Of a stretch of DNA of 64,000 bases, positions 11,227 through 25,262 are shown in pieces. Positions within the stretch are counted from its first letter, which is position 1. Each line of letters begins with the position of its first letter. A model generated the notes under the pieces. The model was not told where the DNA came from. It was given only the letters and a program-made list of their open reading frames with translations, and did no database searches. This DNA comes from Monilinia fructicola (lineage: Eukaryota > Ascomycota > Leotiomycetes > Helotiales > Sclerotiniaceae): the NCBI GenBank assembly GCA_008692225.1, contig VICG01000005.1, positions 1,273,001 through 1,337,000 on the forward strand. Direction: 5' to 3'. Position numbers and translations under genes: made by a program.

Positions 11227-14100
11227 ATGTCTAGTGGGAACTATTCAGGGGAGCGAGCTCCTCCACGAGGACCGGCAAATGATCCTCGCCGCGATGAGAG
11301 GTATAATATGCCAGAAAGACGTCGTGATACTAGAGAAATGCAAGTCGATCATGATGATGACTTTGATTCTGCTAGTAAAAGAACGTACTCTAATGATAGA
11401 GCCAACGACAATATGAGAAGTGGAGACAGATCCGACCAAGGCAATCGATCTTTCAAGAGGACCAGTTCGACCAATGTTCAAAATTTCAATTCCAATAATT
11501 CTTCTTTAACAACAACATCAGCAGAGATTGCTCAACCCACACCGGAAGGCAAGTACCACCCAATCATTGATTTTACTCTTAAAAACAATGATAGGATATA
11601 AGCAGCCTGGTTTCCATATTTTCATTTTTTCTATGAATGATCCTGCTCAGATGTCCAAATTGACTCAAACATTGGGAGATCTTGAACTGTCATATTGTTG
11701 CAATCTGATCATTTAACTAGAACTAACAAGATATAGATCGTTGCATAGAAAAAGATAGCAGGTCAACTTCTAAGACTGATTCGATTTTAAAAATCACCAG
11801 TCGAATCAAGCAACCAAGAATTGTTCAACACGGAACTAATTAGTGCATTTACAAATCTCGCCGACCTAATTTCGTCACGGTGTAGAAGGCAACAATTGCA
11901 GGAATCGGCGACTAAAAGCCTAAAAGAGCAACTGGAGGAAATTGAACTCATGGCAGGAGCCATGAAGAGCTTTCCCACGCATAGGAATGTACAAGCCAGA
12001 CGCAAAATTGAGATGGAAGAAAATTTGAAGACGACTACTGAAGAGATAAACAAGGTCAAGAGCTTAGAAAAACAAGCAATCGAAGCTATTACCTCTCGTC
12101 TTGTTTTCAAAGGCCCTCCTCCGATTGGTTATTCTGCAAATATTCTCCAGGAACGTTGCCTGAATTTAGAAGAAAAGGTTAGGGAACTTGAAAAAATCAT
12201 TGCCGGGATGGATCAAACAAAAAATCTCTCTAAGATCAACGATCGGTTGGAGGATGTTGAATCCAAGCATCGAGATATCATTGGAACGATTCAGACTAGT
12301 GAAACGAGCGTCACCGAAAAGGTCCAAACAACATGCCAGAGTCTATCTGAAAAGTATACGAATTTATCCGAAAAATATACAAAGCTTGAGGAGCAGCATC
12401 GAGCTACTAGGACCGACTTGAGTTCAGCAAGGGCTCGAGTAGATAGTCATGAAAAATCTTTACAGAAGCATACCGCGGCAATTGAGAGTTCCAAGCAGGA
12501 GATGGCTACACTTCAGCAGAGGATCAGTGAGAATTATGCCACCATCAAGGCCAAGGATAATGATATTGAACAACTTACTAGGAAGGTTATGGACCTCCAG
12601 AAGCTGCTTGATACCCACCAGTCTTCTTTTGAACACTTGAACTCATCAAATCACTTGGAAAGACTTATTCAAGTTGAAAGTACTAAGAAAATGGTTGCCG
12701 AGCTTCAGAGCCAACATAAGACTACCATTATAAATCTTGAAAACTGTCAGGGGGAAGTGAGTGCTCTGAAGGATAAGGTAACCCATATTGAGAAAGTTCC
12801 TCCTCAGGCTCAATCTACCCCTGCTCCCCAGGTCATTCCAACGCCATCAATTGGATCAAACACGACAATGATTGGGGTGATGCAAAATAACATTCGCAAT
12901 CTTCAGCGGGATATGAGAAATTTACAGGAACGTTCTACCCAAGCTCCCAGCCGCCCTCTCTTCTCAGGATGCGGCTTTAGTCAATGAACAATTAAACATC
13001 ACGAGATTTGAGTCTAGACTGACTGAAGTGGAGGATTCTATCAAAGAAGTGCGTTCTTTCAGCATCAATAAACCAGCGATAAAGGAATCGCCATTCTCTA
13101 CTACAGCACAAGAATATGCAGAGTTCAAGAAGGCTTTCGAGATATACATAGGCGAACAGAAGCAAACTGATCTAGTCACAAAAACAATGCGTTGAGGGGT
13201 TGAAGGTGGATATGGAAGCAGCTCAAAGAGTTAACATGATCATGAACGAACAAATTAACACCATGAAGGAAAAAATGGGCATTGATTCCCGATATCCAAG
13301 ATGGCATGAAGGAGCTTCTGAACCGTCTCACTGAATCATCTGTTCAGATGGAAACTCGGCTAAACAATCGTCTCAACGGTATTATCAACAGCCAAAATGG
13401 CAATACTATGGCTATAACACAACTCAATAGCCGAATGGCGAATATCTCGACAGCGGATCTAGCAAAGAACATGTTAGGTCAGCTGGAAACATTCTATCCA
13501 GATATCAGAAAGGCCGAAACAACCCTCTCAGAGCATACAGCTCAGTTTGCGAAGCTCGAGAGTCAAATCGCTGTTCTCGAGAGTCAATCAAGCCACAAAC
13601 AATCGCCGGCACTTATAGGCAATCGAATCACAGACTCTTTACGTCAAGAGGTGGATGCGTTGAGCAGAGACCAAATCCAACTCGAGGCAGATACGAAAAC
13701 TAATAAGACAACTTTAGCTGCACTCGAAGATGCCAGCACTACTATTAAGACGGCTCTAGATAACTTAACTAAAAAGGTTGGAGAAGGGAGGAACCGCTTG
13801 GCTTTAATAGAGGAAGCTTTTAGCGACGAAATAGCCGAATTATCAGTCAAGGTAGATGGTCTTTTGCCGGATAATGACAACAACACCAGAGGGCTCGCAG
13901 ATGTCACCCCCACCCCTGCGTTATCCAGTATACCTTCCGCTGGACAATTCTCAGCCCAGGAACCGGCTAGCAATGGCCAAAAGAGAAAAGTTGCCACAGC
14001 TGTAGAGCCTGCAAGAGCTTTGGGTTCCACAAATGGTTACACTCAAAGCCCTTCAAGAAAGAGAGCAAGGAGAGTTGGGGATGACAATGAGGATCTTTAA
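11227..14100 (+). CDS. Long coiled-coil protein, frame broken three times
   Basis: The best model joins 11227-11548 to 11801-14100. The proposed 252-nt intron has a GC donor (AG|GCAAGT) and a CACCAG acceptor, and its phase fits. The downstream exon changes frame by +1 three times: just upstream of 12968, near 13175-13190 and near 13270-13280. Removing one base at each gives 872 residues. The N-terminus is polar and charged (Arg/Asp/Asn-rich). The middle, from about residue 110 to 790, is almost all heptad-like coiled coil with many Gln/Lys/Glu. The C-terminus ends in the basic cluster RKRARR, a likely nuclear signal, then DDNEDL. I recognise no named family. The breaks are probably sequence errors (see findings), though decay cannot be excluded. 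An alternative is a 190-nt intron 12778-12967, which also fits in phase but would remove convincing coding sequence. Confidence 0.6.
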
Positions 14101-15190
14101 TTGCTCGACTAGGTTGAGCGGAAATTACGCGAGAAAACCCCTCATCAAAACTGATCTTGCAATAGGTATCAATCTACACGGCTTTATGATTCTTACGAAA
14201 CTTTTAACAGCGTACAAATCAACGTGCTTTCCTTTAAAAGTACCCTTAGCAGAGCGTTGAAGGAGAAGCTCGGTAGTGTTACGAGGTCTGATTTGGATCT
14301 CAAACGACCGGCTGGCTTGTACAAAAACACCTTGAAATTGGGGGATACATATGGATGGACGATGGACGGATGACGTTGACTTTTGCCAAGGATGGCTACA
14401 CCTCTGTACGCTCTGTATAAAACGGCATCTAATTCTTAATTTGCCATATTTTTCATACATACATAAATACCTACATTGCAAATGGTTGATAGAATCGATT
14501 ACGTCGCTTAGTTTATATATATAAGTTTGAATCTAAGCCGCACTAAGTGTCGTTAAGAAGTATAATTTAAAAAAGTTTAACGATAAGAATTAAATATTCT
14601 TAAATACTAATAAATTTAATATTGTTTTAATAATTCGATTAATTATTAAATAAATTCTAAAAAGAATAAATTAGAAAATTTTAAAATACTCTATTAGAAA
14701 GTAATAAACGATTTAAACTTTATTTAAATCTCTTTATAGTACAATAGATTAATTTTAATAAAGAATTCTAGAAGCTCTAATTGGCGGAATAACCGAGTAG
14801 CGCTAGTGGTAATACAAGAGCCCCGCTTTGATAGAGAGGTTGTGTATTTGATAGCTACAGTTGAGTATTGGCGATAGCAATGATTGACAAAAACGTTATG
14901 ATTGGATATGATCGTGAAATTGCAAGGGGTGAGTTGCAGATGCAATCATGGTCTTATTGAATGGCTTTTCTTAAGCTTGGAGATGATTGGAACCAGGAGC
15001 AAATAGGAGGTCTGTCTATGCAGGTGATGTTACGCAAGGAGATATTTTGATTGGCCCAGGAAAGCATTCTCAAGAGTTATCGACACCGCAAGTGAGCAGG
15101 TAAGCGTTTTTTGGAGTTTCGCAAATTTTCTTGGATTTTCCCACATACATATTTTCCATACACCAAACGCCATTAGGGAATCATTTTGGC
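14101..15190. other. Intergenic region with AT-rich patch
   Basis: No supported gene. Positions about 14510-14770 are strongly AT-rich, like a RIP relic. Near 14795-14870 is a sequence vaguely like a degraded tRNA or SINE head (see findings). The right end is the 3' flank of BRX1. Confidence 0.45.
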
Positions 15191-16244
15191 TTAAGCGAAC
15201 AGCTCAGCATTATCCAAGGCGTCCTTTGGCAGTTGTCTTCCTCCATTCGTTCTGAGACCCAATTCTCCTCTCTTCGCCAGTCTCTCAATACCCTGTTCTG
15301 CCCTCGCATTGTATCTCCCTGCCTTCTTCTTCCTGATCTCACTTCTGACTTGGTTGGGAGACACAAACTCTTTGTTCTCGTAGATGATTGGTCCACCGAA
15401 ACTTCCTTCTTGAATGACAATTGGAGTCAACACAAATCTCGGTCCAATCTCTACCAGACTACATTCCGTCTCCTTGCCACCTGAGCTCTTCGATTTGGAT
15501 TTCGCAGCAGTTTCTTCTTCAGCACTTTTTAGTTTCGATGGTTCGGTCTCACTAATTTGGTAGTTTCGAATCCAGATTTTGCCATCTGCTAAAGTAAACC
15601 CCATAACATGATCGATAAAAGGTTTCGATTTCCTAGCACCTTTTGGCACGCCGAAGATATGGAGGAAGAGTTCCTTGAGTACGCGGAGATGAGGCTCTTT
15701 ATCGAAAGAGGCGTCGAAAGAAAGGATCGGTCGAGAGCCTTTGAGACAGTTTCCTGTGAAATGAAAGTTCTTCCATGGTATGTACTACGATGTGTTAGAA
15801 AGGGGTTTCGCTCGTAGAGATAGGAATTGAGATGAGCGTACAATTTTGCATGTGCATCTTCACAGTAGGTCCATTAGGTGCTTTGCTCATCCACAGGTAA
15901 AGATCTTTTCCTTTTCTTGCCTCGAAGAAAAATACATTATTACAATTATATAATTCCGCCAATTCGTTCAGTTGATAGAGCTTTGACTTAGTATCAAGTT
16001 TCGCATCTTTCCTACCGTGAGGAAGAAGAGACGCAAGGTCATTGAGTAGATGTCGATGTCTAATTTCTAGAGTCAGGAATTTTTTTTTTGGGTGATTCTT
16101 CAATGGCATAGATCCATTTACCTATAAGTAATTCCTCTTGAAGACAAGATTAACACTCTCTGCTTATTTTTTCTTGACACCATTGGCAGGGCCTTCTTCT
16201 TTATGACCGGTGGTCTTCGATAATGACTTGTAAACAGATGCCAT
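15191..16244 (-). CDS. BRX1: Ribosome biogenesis protein Brx1 (Brix domain)
   Basis: Three minus-strand exons: 16244-16122, 16059-15842 and 15784-15191. Brx1 is a nucleolar Brix-domain protein needed for assembly of the 60S subunit. The Brix core is clear: RHRHLLNDLASLLPHGRKD, then KLYQLNELAELYNCNNV, then RKGKDLYLW, FTGNCLKGSRPILSF and PKGARKSKPFIDHVMGF. Splice ends are GTAAAT/ATTAG and GTACGC/CGTAG. Two single-base insertions break the frame. One is in the six-T run at 16167-16172 (plus strand), where five would restore KKNKQRVL. The other is the AAA at 15764-15766, where two would restore the expected EEL-HFTGN junction. After both corrections the CDS is 933 nt and codes for 310 residues, the usual size. 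Since Brx1 is essential in yeast, sequence error is more likely than a pseudogene. Confidence 0.92.
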
Positions 16245-17332
16245 TGTATGTGTTGCGTGTGTTAAATACCTGGTATACTTACTCAAGGCTGTTGAGCGCG
16301 AAAAAAGTTCTTGAGATCTTCAAACTTTCTTAAGAAGTTCTTGATAATGTAAGCGCAACCTTAATCTTAGCGCGTTATCTCTATATCCCTGCTAGTGGAT
16401 TCTGTAACATCCATCCATTCAAAAACAAAATGTATCCAATTAATTAAGTTGATATCTCAGCCTCGTATTAGTCTGGAGATCTCAGCCTCGTCGTACCTAG
16501 TTATCATGTAGGGAGGTGGGTGGTGAGTATTCTTCCAAAGTTATGTATCTGTACTAGGTAATGGACAAATATATGGAGATTCAGATTCATCCGGTACCGA
16601 GAAACCTTGGTATGTTGGTAGCACGGTATTCTTAAATAAGACTTCCTTTCTTACCCTTACGCAGGTAGGTATTCATGGATCGATCCGTATTGATGTTCAT
16701 GCATTCGTGCGTGTATTTAAGCTTCATGATATGGGCAGATGGGCAGATGGGTTGATGGGTTAATGGGTTGATGGGTTGATGGGCTGATAGGTTTGATGGG
16801 TTGACGGGTAAACAAATATACGAGTAGATGAGTAGATAGGTAGACAGGTAGACAGGTAGACAGGTAGACAGGTAGACAGGTAGACAGGTAGACAGGTAGA
16901 CAGGTAGACAGGTAGGTAGTTGGTTAGACTTCTGATCAGAATCATCATTCTCTATCATCTATCGTCTATCCAGTTTACATTTTGTCTACTAGATACCTAC
17001 TATGTAGATGCACTTACTTCATGATTTCCAAGGAACGAGAACATGATGAAGAATACAATTGATCCAGATGGATGGTTGATTGATGTTGGGTTTTGACTTC
17101 TCTTCACCCTTCCCCTCAACTAATAATGACGTCCTCCATCTACCTAGTATTTAGATCGATAGGTCCACCAGTCCACCAGGTCTCGATGATCATAAATCAA
17201 TTATGCTAGCTTGTCAATTCTTGAATCTCTTGTATTATGAGGTTTGGATACATTCCGACTAATAACTTTCATGCTTTATATCATTCAACCCTCATTCAGA
17301 GCACGAATACAATAAACACCACCCGATACATA
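16245..17332. other. Minisatellite-bearing intergenic region
   Basis: Between divergent BRX1 and the gene at 17333. It contains a GATGGGTT-type repeat (about 16734-16802) and a GGTAGACA minisatellite. ORFs crossing it on the minus strand are repeat translations such as LPVYLSTC and are not genes. Confidence 0.5.
16838..16918. repeat. GGTAGACA octanucleotide minisatellite
   Basis: About nine near-perfect head-to-tail copies of GGTAGACA, flanked by GGTA/GATA variants on both sides. Confidence 0.9.
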
Positions 17333-17964
17333 ATGACAACCTTCAAATCCCTCCATGCTCAACTCCTCAAGATTCCAGCCCCACTCCTTCCACCTGTCTC
17401 ACCCCACGATCCAAATCTTACCTCTGAAATCGCTTCCCTTCAACTTCACCCAACTCTTGAGACAGCTCTCCACCTTTTGAATCTCGATTTGCCATCTGCA
17501 CATTTCTTAGCCCGCCATATGCAGTCGGCGCCAGCATTCGAGGGCATGTACCTACATGGAATCTTGCATCGAATTGAAGGAGATTATGATAATGCAAGAG
17601 CATGGTATAGCGATATTAAGGAGTCAGAGATCTACTCAAAGCTGTGGGGAAAGGATGGTCAGACATGGAAAGCGTGGCAGGAAGAGCACAAAGAATGGTG
17701 GCGGGGAGGGAATCCTTAGATAACGGCCAGAAATTTCTGGATGCTATCCAGAAATTCAAGGAGACACAGGGAAAAGAGGGTGAGAAGGCATCTCTGGTAG
17801 AACAAAGTAGGGTGGAAATTGATGGTATCATCAAATGGTGTGTAAGTAAGTTTGGCACAGCCCGAATGATGGATGCCAGCTCTGCTTGGGTGAGACCTAG
17901 TGAGGAAATCAAGAAAATGGGTGAAGATCAAGTCAGTGGAGACAGTGGAAGAAGAAAGTTTTGA
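17333..17964 (+). CDS. Small conserved fungal protein, TPR-like core
   Basis: The proposed exons 17333-17657 and 17720-17964 give 189 residues. The 62-nt intron has a weak donor (GTCAGA) and a CCTTAG acceptor, but the phase fits and it joins two ORFs into one sensible protein. The centre carries a TPR-like helix pair (HFLARHMQ, EGMYLHGILHRIEGDYDNAR, WYSDI). The second exon adds FLDAIQKF, an acidic helix, and DASSAWVRPSEEIKKMGE near the C-terminus. I recall similar short proteins across filamentous fungi without an assigned function. The start at 17333 is chosen over an upstream in-frame ATG at 17237 because the 32 extra residues look like 5' UTR. The alternative to the intron is a one-base deletion. 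Confidence 0.65.
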
Positions 17965-18252
17965 GGAAAGAATTTGTTAGAACAGACGTATTAAGACAAA
18001 AACCATTGCATTAGACAAGCATAGCGATCGTTGCAGACGTGAAATCCCAAAGAGGAAGAGCCACCCGACAACATAATTGGAAAAAAGGGAAGATATCCTT
18101 GGGCCCCCTCATCTAGTGCTGAGCGTTTGCTTAGCCCTGACTTTGTGACCCCCCATGCTCCCGTAATGACACTTAAAGACGCCACACCTTTGTATCAACC
18201 ATCATCAACCAATATGTCCGTGTAGTTGCGCAAAGTAAGAACGCCTCGCTAT

Positions 18253-20417
<2,165 letters not shown>

Positions 20418-23400
20418 ATGTTGCCCAAAACATCACGCAAAAAAACAATGGAACGAAAGGTCTTCAGTTCTCTCGAGGAAGAAGAGATTTCTAAATTATC
20501 AGTAGAATCAACAGACGAAGAGCAATACTCCTCAGATCACGAATACACAGTTGAACGCATTCTGGCACAAAAATCGGAAGATGGCCAACAGTTGTATTTG
20601 ATTAGGTGGGCGGGATTTCCTGAGGAAGCATCTTCGTGGGAGCCAAGAGAAAACATTTTTGGATAAAGCAATTATTAAATCTTGGAAAGCACGGAGATAC
20701 CGTGAATCTAAGGGCTTAGATACACCTTATGATATCGGCAAACTCGAAACTCTAAAGAAGATGGCTGATGATAGGAAAGCACGACGGGATCGTTTGCGAC
20801 GTGAGAAGAGAAAGCGCCAGGGCATAGTTGTATCTCCCCATGAATCCGATGCAGATGACGGTGAAAGGCAGTCGAAAATTCCATGTACGCGGGTTAGTAA
20901 AGCGAAACTTGATGGTGGTGAGAGGAGTTTTGAAAGACGACAGGAAGTTCGAGCTACGAAAAAATCTAAGGTATGCTGAATAATTCACCTGCATTAAGGA
21001 ACTATCTGAACCAAATCTATTCCAGGTACAGGAGCGTGAACCACTAGACTCAGATTCATCTTCCGAGGAACCACTTTTCGTGAATCCACGGCGAAAAATG
21101 ACTACGGGAGCATCATCTTCTACAAAAGTACCTCAAGCGCTGAAGGAACCACAGAAACTTGTGACATTGCAGGAAACTACCAGCGACAAGAGAGAAACAC
21201 CATCCAAAGAAGCTTCTTCAGCTGTCGGAGGTATTCCAAAGCCTCCAGAGGAAGCTACCATGCGAGGACGGTTGGTTTTACCCCAAACAAAACGTGTTTA
21301 TTGGTGGGATTCCTTCCAGAAGGCCCAAACCGGGCTTGATTAAAGCTGCTGCAGATCCGGCGAAAGGAAAAGCGACACTTTACGAAAACAAGCATCGTCA
21401 GAAAAGCGGAACTGGCTGGTAGAGCGCTAGCGGATGCAGCTCCAGATCTTACTGCACTCGGTGGCTTGATTATTCCTTCAGAAGCTTCTTCTGTCCGACG
21501 ATTAGAGACTGTTCGAAGAACTTTCTCTGCGACTCAGAACGAAGATGGGAATAATCAGACAATATCATCAGCTAGACCACCTCATGAGCAGCTAGAAGAC
21601 TCCAGACGACTGCCGGAAAATCCGCTGCATGTGTCTGAAAGGCCCTGGGCAGAAGTACAACATATTCCGTACGAGCAGCGATCAATTTGCTTCTTTCATA
21701 GTCGGCCGCAAGGATGCCTTAATCGTAATCAGTGCAAATATCTACATGTCGACGATCCTCTGCTTCCCATCGCCCCACCTCCTGATGGATGGGCCGAGTC
21801 ACAGAAAATTTGCTTCTTCTACAATTTAGATGGCAATTGTCGGAAGGGCGATACTTGCAGCTATCTACACGAGTCGGGTACTGGTTTTCCGGTTTGTAAA
21901 CCGCCTCCTGGGTGGGTTGCCTCAAAACCTCCTGCCAAAGTTATGCCAAAAGAAGCCCAAATGACTTCTGAAAATACAGTATCAAGGGAAGCGCAGATAA
22001 TGCCGGACGATACAGTCCCAGGAGAAGCGCAGATGGTTTCCGAAAATGTAGACGGCCCAAAAATGATCTGTTATTATTGGTACCACGAACAGTGTAATAA
22101 AGGAAATGACTGCAAATTAGCTCATTTCAACTGACAATGACCTCCCCGTCGCACTCAAACCTGGCTTCATCCCCTGCAAGTTCTGGCAAAAAAGGTGATT
22201 GTTACAAAGGAACAAGTTGTGATTTCATTCATGAAATTGCTCAGGATAGTCGCTCGGTAGTTTACACGGGTCAAGTTCAATCAAATATAGCCGAAGTTGA
22301 AATTTCAAGCGGGGCAACTTTGCACCCCTCACAACAAAAGTCAAAGTCTAAGGTACTTGGTGAGGATGAAACGATCCATTTTGAAATGGACACAGCCCCT
22401 GATCTCCCGCCGCTTGAGACAAACCTTGCAGAGTCTGCGCCTTCGAATTTTGATCACTGTCCAAGAGATAAAATGGTACAAAGCACAAGGACTGCAGTCA
22501 AGACAGTCACAATTGTCTCCGAAGCTCAACCTATAAGTCTTGGCTTCACAAGCTTTCCGCTGGATGCCTCAGACTTGACAAGAGCCTTTGCAAGCACAGA
22601 AACTGTCAAGTTTGACCAGTTGTGCACGGCGCAGGATTTTAAGCTGAGATACTGCGAAATTCAAAACACTGCCTATTGGCAACAGGACATTGATACAAGT
22701 ATTACTGATAAAGCTGGATGCGACATCGTCAACAGAGTAGTTCAGTACCTGTGTCTCCGGAAAGCTGGTTTAGTGTGTATCTCAGATACTTATATTATTC
22801 TACTTTATCCAGCGAAGATCGAGGAATGGAAGTATTTGGATGTACTGCCTGATTTTTCTAGCAATGCTGAACTGAAGTACCTGGTATTCAGTTTTAAGGG
22901 CCCTGTACCAAATTTTATCGAATCCTCGACCATCAACCAAACTTCATCGAAGGATCTTACCCACAGAGACATGATGATGAAAAGCTTTCACCATCTTGAT
23001 TTCGAACGATTGACACTCGAGCAAAAATCTAAGAAAGTCATCAACTTTTGCCTAATATTTCCCGAATCAGCAAATCCTATTGCGGAATCAATAACACTCT
23101 GGCTTCGTAGTTGTTCAAAAGACAGCAAAATCTACAATTACCAGAAGCCAGGATCCTGGGACCACTTCAAGAAACATGCCAAAGCTGGAGTTGTGTTGAT
23201 ACATCTCTCTGCGATCTGCCTGATATCCGACACAGATCTCATTCGCGACATGACGGCTGGACTGAATTTTACGTTTTGGTCCATCGAAGATTTCAAATGC
23301 ATCGTGCCGTTCTCCTTCAGTCGTTATTACAAAGTTTCCAAACCAGAGCTGGGTCAAATTGTAACAAGGCAACTTTTACCTTTAGGCTATGCCATACTCC

Positions 23401-24047
23401 TGACCCCAAGCTTCTGTGTTGCAGAACCGGTCATGACACTTAAGTTTCTGAGATGGTACCAAAAGAAGCTCAAAAGCACAATAAGTGGCTCTATCAGAGT
23501 ATTGTGCTGCCACGAAATTTTGAGGTTCCTCAAGGAACTTTTTGTCTCGAAAGTCGCGGAGCAACAAAGATTCATGAAGAGCCATATTAACGACCCAGTA
23601 CTTCTTGCCAAGCTGGACGCAAAGGGACTGAGCCAAGAGCAATGTGCGGCAAGGATTGATATCTATTGGCTTCTCCGTGATATGATTTCAAAGGATCTTC
23701 CCTCCCACCTTTCTCCAATTGATCGTGATCCGTCTGCAGAGACATCACAAAGCCCGTTCTTCTTTGCACCTTCGTGGATTGACCAGAATGACGAAAAGAT
23801 GTTGGTTTCCTGGTTTACAGGCTGGGCATATTGCAATCTCGACAAATATAGGAAATTTTATGTGATAGGTTCTGGAAGATCAAAGAAAAATGTCGACGTT
23901 CCAGTGAAGTTGGATGAATTTGAATTTCAATTTACAGACGAATGGTATCCCAAATGGAGAGAGTATGACCCCGAAGGCCAAAGTTCAAACCATATTATCG
24001 TGAATCGGTGGGATCAGGTATTTAAGTCTCTTAACATACCATATTAA
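20418..24047 (+). CDS. Chromodomain plus four CCCH zinc fingers protein
   Basis: Exons 20418-20970 and 21026-24047 with a 55-nt phase-0 intron (GTATGC to TTCCAG). The frame is broken by five one-base insertions: 20656-20660 (T5), about 21282-21285 (C4), about 21382-21384 (T3), 22126-22128 (T3) and 22188-22193 (A6). Correcting each by one base gives exactly 1190 codons. A chromodomain lies at about residues 40-92 (EYTVERILA, then LIRWAGFP, then SSWEPRENILDKA), which reads histone methyl-lysine in this family. Four CCCH fingers (C-x7/8-C-x5-C-x3-H) lie near residues 404, 445, 531 and 568 and suggest RNA binding. The 600-residue C-terminus contains GLVCISDTYIILLYPAKIEEW, faintly like the SPOC-type region of Chp1. 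An RNA-linked heterochromatin role is inference only. Confidence 0.78.
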
Positions 24048-25262
24048 TAATAGATGCGATTTGATATCATACTTAAACATACCCAAAAAAAATCTAATTA
24101 TGTCATTTTCGAAGTCTTTTTTGAAACAACTATACACATCTAGATTCAGGGTTTTGAACTTCTGAGAAATTCAGTCTTTAAATGAGTTGAACCTTTCAGG
24201 TAGATTGGGATCATTCAGATACTGGTTCATGAGCCATAGATCGATAGAATGCCTTGATTAACTAGTGTAGTCATGTCCTATTCACCTTCAGTAATCGAGT
24301 CTTCGATTAATAGAGCATTCATTATGGTCTCACGAATTTCGAAACGGCAAAGCGTTGTAAATCTTCTTAAAACTGTTTGTGCATACTTAGCACTCCAGGT
24401 GATCGGTATTTTGAAGACGGGAAGGGGTATAAGTGGAGAAGAATGACTGTTTCGATATGTGTGTGCATGAGAGAGAGAGAGAGAGAGCGAAAATAGTAGA
24501 GCAATTAATTACTTAGAGCCTTTTTGAATGCCATAATTTTTCTGTTGAGTAGATCTGGAGCTTGCTTCTCTTCTTGCCTGCTTGGAGACTTGATAGTCCG
24601 TGACAGGTCAAGACCATGTACATACGAACACTCAAAGGCTACTACTATTGTTAGATGATTGCTATTCTGATTTCGTTGTACTTTGAGTTTCTCTGATATG
24701 AAGAGTGTATACAATATGCGACTAGAATGTCAATATCTCAATCAAATATGTTGAAAAGCATGCCCAGATCCCCACCACTCAGAAGATTTGCATGAAGTAA
24801 CGGATTAATGCACCACGAGAAAAAACATAGGCAAAGAATAAATATTTTTGCTAAAAGTAGAGGCATTATTAAGATTTAGTAGGGTTTCTTCACGGTATTT
24901 GTGATACTTCCAATTCTTACATTACCAACTTCGGACCCACGAGCAGAAAATGGGTCACTTCTTTCCAGCGTACTAGATCTATCAAATCAATCAATCTTCG
25001 TGGTTTGAACCATCATATAAAAGACGCAAACAGTAAATGCTACTGCGATTGACACATTTTTGCTGAATTGCAACCATTTGGCCGGGAAAAAACTGACATT
25101 TTGCCTCTGAAGTCCACAAGAACCCGATTAAACTTGACGGACCATCCAAACATCTTTAACCATCTTCCACCTATTCAATAGTGATATAATAGCTCAACCC
25201 TTTTGTAGGCGAGCTTGCCTTTCCTCGTCGAACCTGCCTTCGTTTGTGAACAACGTTGCAAC
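24048..25262. other. Intergenic region without a supported gene
   Basis: About 1.2 kb of ordinary composition with a GA dinucleotide repeat at 24470-24487. Only short unsupported ORFs occur. It lies between the 3' end of the chromodomain gene and the 3' end of the minus-strand BTB-like gene. Confidence 0.4.

Noticed and set aside
12778..12967. 190-nt intron as explanation of the first frame break in the coiled-coil gene
   Set aside because: The donor and phase fit, but the interval is open and reads as good coiled-coil protein, so a one-base insertion near 12950 is preferred. It is not fully excluded.
16632..16958. 108-codon minus-strand ORF with LSTCLPVY repeats
   Set aside because: It is entirely produced by the GGTAGACA and GATGGGTT minisatellites.
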